NCBI GenBank assembly: GCA_963978895.1
Contig: OZ022240.1
Coordinates: forward strand, 18,251,136 to 18,315,135
Direction of reading: 5' to 3'
Length of the DNA: 64,000 nt
Origin: Erpobdella octoculata
Taxonomy: Eukaryota > Annelida > Clitellata > Hirudinida > Erpobdellidae
The notes under the pieces are model-generated. The model did no database searches. It was not told the DNA's origin and saw only the letters and a list, made by a program, of their open reading frames with translations. Of this stretch, positions 44,100 through 54,600 are shown one piece after another (the stretch's first letter is position 1; each line of letters begins with the position of its first letter). Made by a program: the position numbers and the translations under genes.

Positions 44100-45080
44100 C
44101 AATAGAGTTTTTCTAGTCTGGACTGCTCTTAATAAAACGACATGAAACAGCTAACTGCCATGCAAGTAAAGATCTGAAAATGTTGGCTGATCAGTCGGCA
44201 AACTTATGCTTTTTAAACCAGATCCGCTTGGATGCATCTGGCTTGATATCAAAAAAAGTTATTGTAGCTTATTAATTTTTGACATCAAACAAAACACAAC
44301 ATAAAAGAGACTAAAGCAAACGAGATAATGACTACCCCGTCATTTGATTCTCAAAAATTATTGTAAAATGAAATTAATGAGTGATGTCATATAGGAATCC
44401 CCAAGGAATATACACAGAGGCGGCGATTGGGGGAGCGGGGAAAGCGACGACCCCTCCAGATTTTGCTTGAGTATTTAGATTAGTTGATAAACGTAGTATT
44501 TTTCATACATTTTGAATTATATCTACTTAGTTATATCATATATTTCTACTAATATTTTTCAATCTTGTAGTGCCTTTGGTCCATCCGATCGAGGTCGTAT
44601 AAACTTCAACCTTGTGTGTGTCTGCAATGGCGAAACTAGGGGGGTGCAAGCCAAATCGGAGGGCCTTGCAATTTTTCCAAATATGATGAACTCTTCTTTG
44701 AGTGGGGAGCGGGGGTGCTAAATCGCCGTCACTGGATTTACATCCCGCTACAAGGGACACGGGCTTGTTTTCTACGAGAATCGTGTGCCGTGGATAACTT
44801 CCTTAACACTTTGCGCAAATCTATCAGTATAGATCCAATAAGAATTTTCAAAGTGCTCTTTATTTTTACAGTGGTGGAGAGTGTCTCTGATTGCTGTGGC
44901 TGTTTTCTTGGCTGTAATCACGTCGATGATTTTCTGTCAAAAAATTTTAAACTGTTTTGCCATAATTTATAGCCCATTTTGCCCGAATTTTAAAACATTT
45001 TTGCCCAGAATTGGGGGCTGCAGCTCTCCCCCGGCTTGTTCACCTATGTGTATGTGTGTATGTATATTTCAATCATATAC
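44100..45080. other. Degraded transposon DNA, no gene
   Basis: Several G-rich terminus-like motifs (CAGAGGCGGCGATTGGGGG at 44416; CAATGGCGAAACTAGGGGG at 44625; CAGCTCTCCCCCGG near 45020) suggest hAT-type remnants, but I cannot pair them or find a duplication. Short frames lack support. Confidence 0.4.
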
Positions 45081-45084
45081 ATAC

Positions 45085-45360
45085 CAATCAATCGGTTGAA
45101 TTTGTATACCGCTATTTCCTATCGTTCAATAGCGCTCGGCCAAGAACTTATTAAATAAATAAGTTTTAAGTCCCCGACGGAAAACTGTGAGAGAAGTAGA
45201 TTTAGTAAGATAAGTAGGAAGAGAGTTTCAGAGAAAGGAACCAGAGTAGGAAAAGATGTAGGTATGTTAGCAATTTCGCATAACGCGGCGGCCGCAGAGG
45301 TCAGCTGTTGATAAAATTAGTGCGCGCAGGCGTGTAATAAAAGTTATTACGCAATTGAAC
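45085..45360 (+). mobile_element. SINE-like or MITE remnant
   Basis: GTATACCGCTATTTCCTATC, AAGTTTTAAGTCCCCGACGG, AGAGAGTTTCAGAGAAAGGA and CGGCGGCCGCAGAGGTCAGC follow the pattern of a short interspersed repeat I associate with many marine invertebrates. No promoter box or terminal repeat was identified. Confidence 0.4.
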
Positions 45361-45899
45361 ACTGTCAGTCATAAAGATAAAAAAGTGGTACTGTAATTGC
45401 AAAATAATATACAATGAAATTAAAAAAAATCCTTAATTTGTGACGGGCTATCTTTTTTGGTATACATATTTATATATGTACGTATAATTTTAATTTTTAA
45501 TAAATTAATTATTTTAAATAAATGCAAACTTCAGAAAAAATAAGTTAAATCGTCCGGAAAATGATATGAGTTTTTTTAATATCTATGATATTTGAGTCGT
45601 CGCCATTTGTACGCTATAAGTGCATCGGCTTTGATCACTAAGATATTCGAGAAGTTTGTAGTAATATAATTTGGATTAAAATTGACGAGATTTGTATATA
45701 TTTTCTATTGAGCAAAGGTGGCTTGTGTTTCAGTCTTTTCGTGTGGGCCGATCTCTTCGGACAAGAGATAAGATAAAACCATAGAATACAAATTATAACT
45801 ATTATAAGATGAATTGAAGCTAAGGCTTCAATGGTTGCCTAATTAACATTATGTTTTTTTTGAATTTATATTTATAATATTTTTTATTTTAGAAGTAAG

Positions 45900-48710
45900 A
45901 TGAGTCAGTATGTACAAGTAGTGGATGATGATGGCGATGAGCCAATTGAGTTGCCGACTGAGCCTGATGGTGAACTCTTGTTGTCAACTGTTGTTGCTCA
46001 GTTTCCCGGGGTGTGTGGACTCAAATACAGAACAACAGACACCAATGCAATGAGAGGGGTACGACTGAACGAAGGACGTTTGTATGCTCCCGACGAAGGG
46101 TGGTCTAGCTACGTCTTTCAGACAGTCTATCCAAAAGGTTGTCAACTTACAACAAGTAGTATGTGGTTAATTTGATTTCTGTTGATCTGTCAAGCCCTGC
46201 AAGTGGGTGTGAAATGGGCTTGTGTCGAGCATGCTGGATGCGGTAGCGTCGACAGGTGATTGATATGATTTGAGTGTGGCTTTTTTGTTAGTATGGCAAA
46301 TGAAATTGAATACATCAGGCAGTATTTTTTAATTATAAAGTTACAAAGTAAACTTGAACTTAATGTGCAGTCTAAAATTTTGAAACTTTTTTGATATAAT
46401 ATAATTTGTGATTTACAGATCAATACAAGTTGAATACACACTTTTAGTTAAGTTATAATAGTTTAAGAAATACAGCTCATAATTATAAAAATGGCAAAAC
46501 AATAATTAAAACAATTTTTAAAGGCTTTCGTACATAAAAGATTGGCAAAGTTAAAAATAACATTGACACAATCCAATTTTCACACTTATGAGCATGGCTT
46601 TTTATTTTATTTTTTAAGATTTTTTAAAAGTATTAACGCTGCTGATTGTTTGTTTGCTGATTGAACCCTTGTTGCTGCTTTGAACTTATTATTTTAAGCA
46701 ATATTATCATTCTTTTAAATATTTTTAGAAAAAAGAAAGGGAGACTCTTTGGAAAATCCTACAATAAAAACAAAAAAATTGGACAAGTTGAAATGCACCG
46801 ATCTCATTGTTCTTGGTCTGCCATGGAAATCCACAGAAGATGACATCCGCAAGTACTTTTCTGCGTTTGGAGAGCTCACGATGGTCCAGGTTGGTTTTGT
46901 GTTATGTTACAGTCACATTTTGAGATATATTTTAAGATGAGTCATGAAAGAGAACTATTAAATGTTATAAACATTTAATATTTGAACTCATTGCCATGAA
47001 TAATGTAAATATTTTTTTTTTATTGTAGTTGAAGTATGACCTCAAAACAAAACAGTCAAAAGGGTTTGGTTTTATAAGATTTGCTGAATACGAGTCTCAG
47101 ATGAAAGCATTGTCTCAGAGACACCTCATTGATGGTAGATGGTGCAATCTCCGCATTCCAAATTCAAAGGTATCGTGTTTTAGAGGAAATACTACTTTTG
47201 TTGTAGTCTTTCATAGGGTTTATGAAGTTAATCTGGTACAAACATAACCACCTAGTGAACTTTTTTTAAAATTATTATAGGGCTGTATTGTCTTTGTATA
47301 TGGCCTAATCGTTGCTGCTAAATATGAATAGTGGTATTCGGTCTCGATGTATATAATAAAGATATATATATATATAAACTATAATATATATATATATATC
47401 TTTATTATTTAATTTTGTAAGACACTTTCCATAACAAAAGGCAAGTAGGCTTTAGCAACAAGATTTGTTGCACTAATGCAGTAGTTTGAGCTCCTGACAT
47501 ATAAATAAACTGCAACAATTGCTGTTTTTCAATGATCCTAATGAAGGCATGTAGAAAACATACAGCTGTTGATTTGATGGAGAATAAACATTTCTAAATT
47601 TCCTATCACAATCTGCAAAGTGTTGTCTTTCTGCACCTCATATGAGCGTACCTAGTAAACATATTTTTAGTACAACTAGTTTATTTTCAGTTAAACAAGA
47701 CTTTTCTGAATGCTAATAAAGAACATTATTAAGGCATTGATGCCTTAATAATTCATGCCTGGCCACTTTTATGTTTAGTCCTATCTTTTACGCCATTCGT
47801 ATTTGGCCAAATAATTGAACAAATTATTTGTTTTCTGCCAATTAGTGCAAACCCCTAGTCAGTACAGCCCTAGTTTTTATCATTTTTGTGTTTTTTTGGT
47901 CAGGAATGGTCTGTGTCATTGCAGGAGGGAGGTGCAATCAATGAGATGAGCAACAAAATTTATGTTGGTCGCTGTACAGAGGACATGACAGCTGAGGATC
48001 TTCACGAGTATTTTTCTCAATATGGAGAGGTCAGAGAAGTCTTCATCCCAAAACCATTCAGAGCATTTGCTTTTGTCACTTTTGCTGATCCATATGTAGC
48101 TCAAAGTCTTTATGGAGATGATCATGTAATCAAGACCTACAGCGTCCATATCGGAACAGCTACTCCAAAGAATGCCGAAAAGTACTCTGATGATGGATAT
48201 GGAGGATGGCATGGAAAAGGCTGGGGAAAGGGGGGCATGCATGGTCAGGGTGCTATGCTTGATCCGAACACTGCGGCTGCAGCTGCTGCGGCTGCCGTGG
48301 CTGGTTTTGCCAACCCAAATTCTTTTAACATGGGCTTTGGAGCCGGCGGAGCAAACGCAGGAGCATTTTCAGTTAACCCAGCAATAGTTGCTGCTGCTGC
48401 TCAAGCTGCCATTACTCAAGGGATTCTGGGCATGATGAACCCAGGTAGTTTGATTGGGCAAGGTGCCAGTGGCTACCCAAGTGCAGCAGGAGACAACAAC
48501 AGGTACCAATCTGTCGGGTATGGAACATCATCGGGACAAACGACTGCCTCTCAAGGAGGCAAGCAGGTTGATACTTCACAACAAGTCGGAACTTACTCAG
48601 CTTATGGAACTTACCAACAACCAGGGCAGCTGGGTTATTCGAGTGGTAGTTGGGGAAAAGATGGGCAGTCCCAAACTGGTTCTTGGACTGGTAAGTTAAA
48701 CTATAATTAA
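45900..48710 (+). CDS. TARDBP: TDP-43 (TAR DNA-binding protein), four coding exons, 448 aa
   Basis: Exons 45900-46137, 46729-46889, 47029-47169 and 47904-48710; phases 1, 0, 0; all GT-AG. N-terminal oligomerisation domain ([19 protein letters not shown], residues 1-79), bipartite NLS KRKG...KTKK (81-96), RRM1 with RNP2 LIVLGLP (105-111) and RNP1 [11 protein letters not shown]2 with RNP2 KIYVGRC (198-204) and RNP1 RAFAFVTF. A Gly/Ala-rich tail follows, retaining the conserved helix [15 protein letters not shown]. Vertebrate TDP-43 is 414 aa; the extra length is a poly-Ala stretch and a Gln/Ser/Tyr-rich end. It binds UG-rich RNA and regulates splicing in the nucleus. Exon 4 could start at 47925 instead (TTGCAG acceptor). 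AGAAGTAAG precedes the ATG after TTTATTTTAG, so an upstream non-coding exon is likely. AATAAA occurs at 49031 and 49212. Confidence 0.97.
47365..47405. repeat. Long AT-rich palindrome in TARDBP intron 3
   Basis: AAAGATATATATATATATA, a short AACT centre, then the reverse complement ending ATATATCTTT. A second exact palindrome ATTATTAAGGCAT / ATGCCTTAATAAT around TG lies at 47725-47752. Confidence 0.85.
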
Positions 48711-48899
48711 GCTGAGAGTCAAGCTACATTGGTTGCTGCATTGGTATTTTTTATTTTTTGTATGACATTTTTATTCAGCATTATCGAGCTCTAAGTATAT
48801 CAGAAATATGCAGTCTGATGACAGCTTGACTCTGTACTTGAAATACTGAAAGAATGAGAGTCTTGACTTAATATTTTTATAATTTGTGATTTTCTATAG
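48691..48899 (+). promoter_or_regulatory. TARDBP: Candidate alternative terminal intron of TARDBP
   Basis: A full-consensus donor CTG|GTAAGT at 48690-48696 falls 20 nt before the stop of the long frame, and a TTTTCTATAG acceptor ends at 48899. Splicing would replace the last residues KLNYN by V and a stop (TGA 48905-48907). The exon after it is TG-rich (TGATGGTGTTGATGGTGGTG, about 48986-49005), the kind of sequence TDP-43 binds. Vertebrate TARDBP autoregulates through splicing of its 3' region; the same here is inference. Confidence 0.5.
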
Positions 48900-49030
48900 G
48901 TGTATGATGATGCTTGGATCTGTGCTTGCTGTTCAGTGGTACAATGCTGGAGTGATGCTGAATCATGGTCATGGATGTGGTCAAACTGATGGTGTTGATG
49001 GTGGTGATATTTATTAATGGTGGATATGAA

Positions 49031-49217
49031 AATAAACTTAATCTCGACAGTATGGACGTCTTGTGGCTGACAGCACAGCACCTTTCCTAATTCGTTATAT
49101 GATGTGTTAATGCTTTGAATTGCTTGGTGGTTTCTTTCTGATATGTGTGCACACTTTAATGTATTGTTGAACTGAAAGTGGAGAAAGGATTTTATTCTTT
49201 AAAAGACTGACAATAAA
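49031..49217 (+). terminator. TARDBP: Candidate poly(A) signals of TARDBP
   Basis: AATAAA at 49031-49036 and 49212-49217 follow the candidate terminal exon; the second is followed by a T/G-rich stretch (GGTTGTTTCTGTGTAG). Confidence 0.5.
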
Positions 49218-49219
49218 TT

Positions 49220-49860
49220 TAGATGTTTTTACCCTGAGGTTGTTTCTGTGTAGTTTAACTGTTTGATTAATGCCTTACTGCAAATCAATTCCAGGACTTT
49301 TTTGGGTATCACAGTATTTACATAACAATCAGATTTTATATTGTAATTTTGATGGATTCAATTACATATTTATGGCTTGGGAGATAGTTTGTGAAATGAA
49401 TTAGGTATTGGTGGCTCAAAGTAGGTAGCTGTATTTATTTTGTTATATTGTTAAAACCTAACTGTTAGAATGCATATTGTTGTAGCTGGTTTGTTTTTTA
49501 TTTGTCAAGCAGCAGTTCTTTGCCCAATTAGCTAAAGCTTGATTATGAGATGGTGTAGTAGTTGTTGAGCTATGGGAATTTATATTTTACAGCTGATGTG
49601 AGTGCAGCTGCATGAAGCTTAAGAAGAAAACAAGATTTTTGAAGGAAAACTGAAGAAAGTTCACAACTTGTTACACATGGTCACAATGGCTCCCACAGTG
49701 TTATTTTCACGCTCCAGTCCAGATGTAGCCATGCAAGATGTCAAGTCTGCATTAATAAGCACCTAAACAAATTGATGATTTAATTTTTAACTGTTATTAT
49801 GAGTTGAAATATTATTGGGATGACAAGCCACAAAATCGTTTTTAGTTATGTTAAATTAGC
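49220..49860. other. Intergenic, no feature seen
   Basis: AT-rich sequence between the TARDBP 3' end and the next promoter-like region. No ORF, repeat boundary or RNA gene recognised. Confidence 0.5.
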
Positions 49861-49879
49861 GTTTTGAAAACGAGACTAA

Positions 49880-50110
49880 AAATCGGTCTCTGTAGGGCGT
49901 GTGCGTACGATTTGTGAGAGCTGAGCGTCTTGTTTATGGGTTGTGGCGGTGTCCGTCTGCTTGGTTGCTAGGCGGTGCGATTGTTGCTTTTCTCGCGTTG
50001 CCGGGTGCGTGCCGGAATATATAAGTAGTGGGATCACAAAGGAAGTTGCTGGAAATCTTGGGTGGCTTGTTTCATATTTTTCCGATTTGCAATTTGTGGA
50101 AAACATGAAC
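49880..50110 (+). promoter_or_regulatory. CpG-rich TATA-containing candidate promoter
   Basis: The local composition changes to GC- and CpG-rich (GTGTGCGTACGATTTG, CTCGCGTTGCCGGGTGCGTG), then TATATAAG at 50018-50025, so initiation would fall about 50050. The first supported exon of the OXR1-like gene is 1.6 kb downstream on the same strand. Connection of the two is inferred from position only; a first exon was not delimited. Confidence 0.4.
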
Positions 50111-50779
50111 GATTAGTTTTAGTTCGTTTTGATGAAAACAAAAATGAGGGATTTAATTTTATATCGTGATGAAAATGAATGCTTGGGATCTCCTTTCGTG
50201 GACTTGAAAGTTAGGTTTCGGATTATGTTTTCTCTGATGCTGTCGTATAGTACTGCTAGCTTCCTGCTTTTCGTTAAACAGAAGACATGAAAATTGGGGC
50301 GAAAGATAAATTATGACCGCCGATCTCAGAAGATCTTTCAAGCAGAAGGCAAAACAGGCGTTTGAGCTACCTTCGAGGTTGAGCTGTTTTGAATGTCCGT
50401 TTTAATACTAAATAATTGAATTACTTAGACTTAGTTGCTTATCTTTTTCTTTGTTAGCTAAACTGGCATGGTTTAAGAACGTGTCGGTAATTATGTTTCG
50501 AGAAGCGCTGGTAGATTTTGTAAACATGAGCAAACAAGGCCGATCGTGCAAAATCATATGTATATATGAGTAAAACTATTTAAGCTGTCAATAATTTGGC
50601 GCTGGTGGTCACATTATCATACCTCTTTATTCCGTTAGCTCTGTTCGACAGGTGGCGGACACATTATAGTGATTATAGTTTATAGTAATAAGTAGACAAT
50701 TATAATTATAGAATAGGATTTGCAATCTTAAAACTTTAATATAAGCTTTTTTACAAACTTTTATTTAGGTTACAATCTC

Positions 50780-50960
50780 TGTTTGTGTGTGTGTGTGTGT
50801 GTAGCTTTCTCTGTACACAAATCTTGCAAGTAAAATTTAACCAGCTTTTTGACTAGCTAGAAAGCTGAAACTTTTAGCATATTTTTATATTGGATGACAA
50901 TACATGATTCAATTAAAAAAAACTTAATTTGAACATTTTTTGTATTTCTAAATCGAGTGT
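50780..50960 (-). mobile_element. Helitron-like subterminal fragment with (GT)n
   Basis: Reverse complement of 4195-4365: CTGTACACAAATCTTGCAAG, CAGCTTTTTGACTAGCTAGA and GGATGACAATACATGATTCA. The (GT)9-10 at 50784-50802 is the (AC)n end of this repeat. Confidence 0.6.
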
Positions 50961-51635
50961 ATTTTAATATTAAAGTTTGTGTTAAAAAAACTCGTTTTTT
51001 CCTTTACTTGTTTTTAAGTTCAGCTGTATTATTGGCAGCTAAGTCTAAGTTACATTTACTTAGTGTAACATTTGGCTGTGTCTTTTAAATGGAATGAGAA
51101 TATGTCATGCAATGTGACTACCAAGACTTTTTGATGGGATAGGTGTATAATTCTTTGGAGAAAAAGAATTCTCACAAATTAGTTTATAGCAGCATCAAGC
51201 ACTACCTGACTGTAATCTGCAGTCAGTTCTTTGTATCACCCGATAGTTATCAGATGGAAAGTTTTTATATTAAAAATGAGTGTCTGATGTGTGCAGTGTT
51301 GAACCTATGTTTGGTATCCAACTCTGGTCTCAGTGTTTATTTGTTTAATTTTTTTGCTTAAGCAATATCACAGACAATACTGTTGCCTGCTGTTCTTTTG
51401 TTAAATAAATGTAAATTATTCTTTGCTGCATTTCAAACTTATATCTTTGAATTTGTTTTAGATTCAATTTTTTGTTGAAAACAATGTAACAATCAAATTT
51501 TGTTCAGTAGATTTTCCATAAGAAATAAAAAAATATTAACAGTTTACTTTAAAGATACTTGAGTCTTTTCTGGTTATAGATTCAGTTCTTTGCATGTTTT
51601 AAACAATTATTTAAATTAAATAATGGAATTAACAG

Positions 51636-54600
51636 GCTCCGTAAGGGCATCACTGATCGTTTGGATGGATCTGATGATTCTGGAGGAGCCTTGTGTGATG
51701 GTGGTAGGCCAATGTCATTTGACTTTGGGTGTCTCGTCCATGAAGATCATCCAAATAATGACTTTAGTAAGATTGATTTCTTTATTTGCACAACATTTTA
51801 CTCATTGTTAGATATTCACCTTTTTAGCTATATTAATTATTATAACAATTATTATTATTCATCTAAGAACATCCTCGAGTGGGATAACATTTGCTTTTGA
51901 TTCTATATTTGGGGATGGGAAGATCAAAATTGTAAATTTTATTTTTGAGCTGTACAAGAATTGCTCAGACAGACATTTTATTTAAGCCTTTGATAAAACG
52001 TATAGGTCAAAAGAAATAATAATGATGTTAATGAATAAAATAAACAAAATTTCTTAATAATACAAAGTTATAGTCTAGGTTAAAATAAATTAAAAAACAT
52101 AAAATTCAATTAGCAGTCAAATGGTCAAGTTTATCTTTATTTTTGTTTATTAGTAATAAAAAAAACTTTTTTTGAAGAGAATTTTTTTTCCAGGTAGGGT
52201 ATAGTTGTGTAAGCGACTGCACATATTGTAGGTAGGGACGGTTGAGGTTGGATGGAAGAAGACATTGATAACAATGTCTTGGAAATGAAGCTTTTTGTAA
52301 TTAATTTGCTGACAAAGCAAGTAATCTAAGAACATCAAATAAATTTTTATCTTTTTTTTGCAAAATTACAAAAAAAGCAACAAATTATCTGGATTTAAGC
52401 TATGTTGTCCATTGAAAAAGGTTCTGCACAACCAATACAATACAATGATATAATCAACAAATTTGAAATTACAATGATATAATCAACAAATTTGAAATTA
52501 CAATGATATAATCAACAAATTTGAAATTACAATGATATAATCAACAAATTTGAAATTGCCAACATTGTAATCAACAAATTTGTTGAGACGTGTTGGTCTA
52601 GCGGTATAGACACCGGCTTTCAGTGTCGTAGGACTTGGGTTCGATTCCTGGTCTGGGCATGTAATTTCCTTGAGCAAGAAACTAACTCACATGTGATCAC
52701 TTCAACTCAGCGTTTCATCCTTTGTGGTCGATACTCTGAAGAAGGCTGACTGACCAGCCGAAAGCTTAGATACCAAAAAATTTTTTCACTTGACTTGGTA
52801 TACTTCTGGTGTATTTTTTAAAGTTTGAGTAAGTTGGCTGGTATTTTGATTGTTCTTTTTAAGATTTGACGGATACTTATTACAATTTAGTCACTTCCGT
52901 TGGGGGTTAAAGTTCTTCGTGCACTTGTGGAGCTATTGAGTAGTATGCGGGGCTGCCAGCGGCGCCGTAAAACACCGCAGTCGCCGCTAGTCTTATCTGC
53001 AAGTTGCCAATATTGTAAAGTGCCCTTAAAGCGGCTTCTGCTGCATACGGCGCTATATAAATATCATAAGGGGCGGCATGTCCTCTGTTTCATTCATAAT
53101 AAACGAATATTTAAAAAGAAGTTTTACCAAAACTGTTTTTAACAATGACAATATGATATTGTCAGTGATTGAGAATAGACATATTCTTCTTGTGTTATTT
53201 TTTTCTTCTTAGGAAAGTGCTGACAGCAATTCCAATAAATAATTAAATTAGTGGTATAGTATGTCGTTGGCAGTGCAGATTCCAATAATCGGTCAATTCC
53301 TATTGAAAACTGAAATTATTCATATTGTGCTTAAATACAATAATTTTTTATGGTGGTTTACTTTTATTAAATATAGAAAACTTTAATTGGCCTCTGCTCA
53401 ATAAAATAAAATTATATTCAATCTTATTGTGTATAGAAAAAAATTACTTCCTCTTATCTCATACACAGGTTTGCACGTTGTTTTCTACAAAGCTTAAAAG
53501 TCACAAAACAAAATAGTGAAAGAGATGCTTCATGAAGCTATTTTATAATTTAGTAAGATGTGACATGGCTGCAGGGAAAAGTTTCATAAATAAGGACAAG
53601 AAAAAGAAAGGCTTAGTAGAGAAGTTTTTATTTGGAGTGCAATAAACATGATTAGAAGAAGCAGATCCAGGGTTTGAGAATTTAGAAGGAGAGAAGAGAA
53701 GAAAAGAATAAACCATTTTCAGGGTTTTTAATGCCATAAAGCTTGTTAAAAAATCTGTACATTATCAATGAAACTACGAAACCTTAAGGCATTTATTGGT
53801 TTATTGCTTATTTAGTACTATTTAATAAAGAAATGTTTTTAAAGGCCACAAGCTAACTAATAAATGCAATTATTATTAAAGAAAATAATTTTTCAGAAAA
53901 ATTAGAGTTTAAATTTAGTTGCAAATTAATTGGTCAACAATATTAATTTCAACAGATTATTAATTTAAAAAAGTCACCATGTTTGATGTATTCAGGTTCA
54001 GTATCACTACATCATGCCTGAATCGAATTCCAAAATTGACGGCTCGAGTATAAGTCGAAGCCAAGAAAATAATATAATAACAAAAATTAATTAAATAAAT
54101 CTGGAGCCTCGTCATCAGAATCATCATAAAGTTTTTTGTATTGTTCCTGTGTAATTTTCATATCTGCTGTGTTTTGTCATGATCTTCATTGTCACTTACA
54201 GTTTCTAATTAGTAATTGGAATAGTTAGTTATTTTTAGTTCTGTCCATAGCATTGGCTATACCACTTTTTTTTTAACATTTATTAATTTAACAAGGTTGA
54301 TGAAAGGAGTTACCTCCGCGAGACAATCAACCTTAAAATGTTGCATTTTAAGAAAGACTTCTTTACCATCTGTACAGGTATCGAATCCCAGGCTTGAGGA
54401 AATGTGTCTTTTCTTTACAAATCAATGTAAAAACCATGAAAATGTTTTTTATTTAAATAGCCAGCTCCAAAAAGTTTTGGTATATTCAGTGTCTCGTGTA
54501 TAAGTTGAAGTCGTATTTTTGCATCCTAAAAGATTTACACATTTCTCGATTTATACTCAAGTATATAAGTTAATCATTGTTCTAATTTGAAAGACGGTCA

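Noticed and set aside
50105..50290. First coding exon of the OXR1-like gene (ATG at 50132)
   Set aside because: The short frame has no donor whose phase matches exon 51636, and composition is not convincing.
50784..50802. (GT)n tract as a TDP-43 autoregulatory site for the adjacent TARDBP
   Set aside because: It lies beyond both poly(A) signals and past the next promoter-like region, and is the (AC)n end of a dispersed Helitron-like repeat also seen at 4330-4350.
52583..52660. Functional tRNA gene
   Set aside because: A and B boxes are good but acceptor ends do not pair and a SINE body with a shared 3' tail follows.
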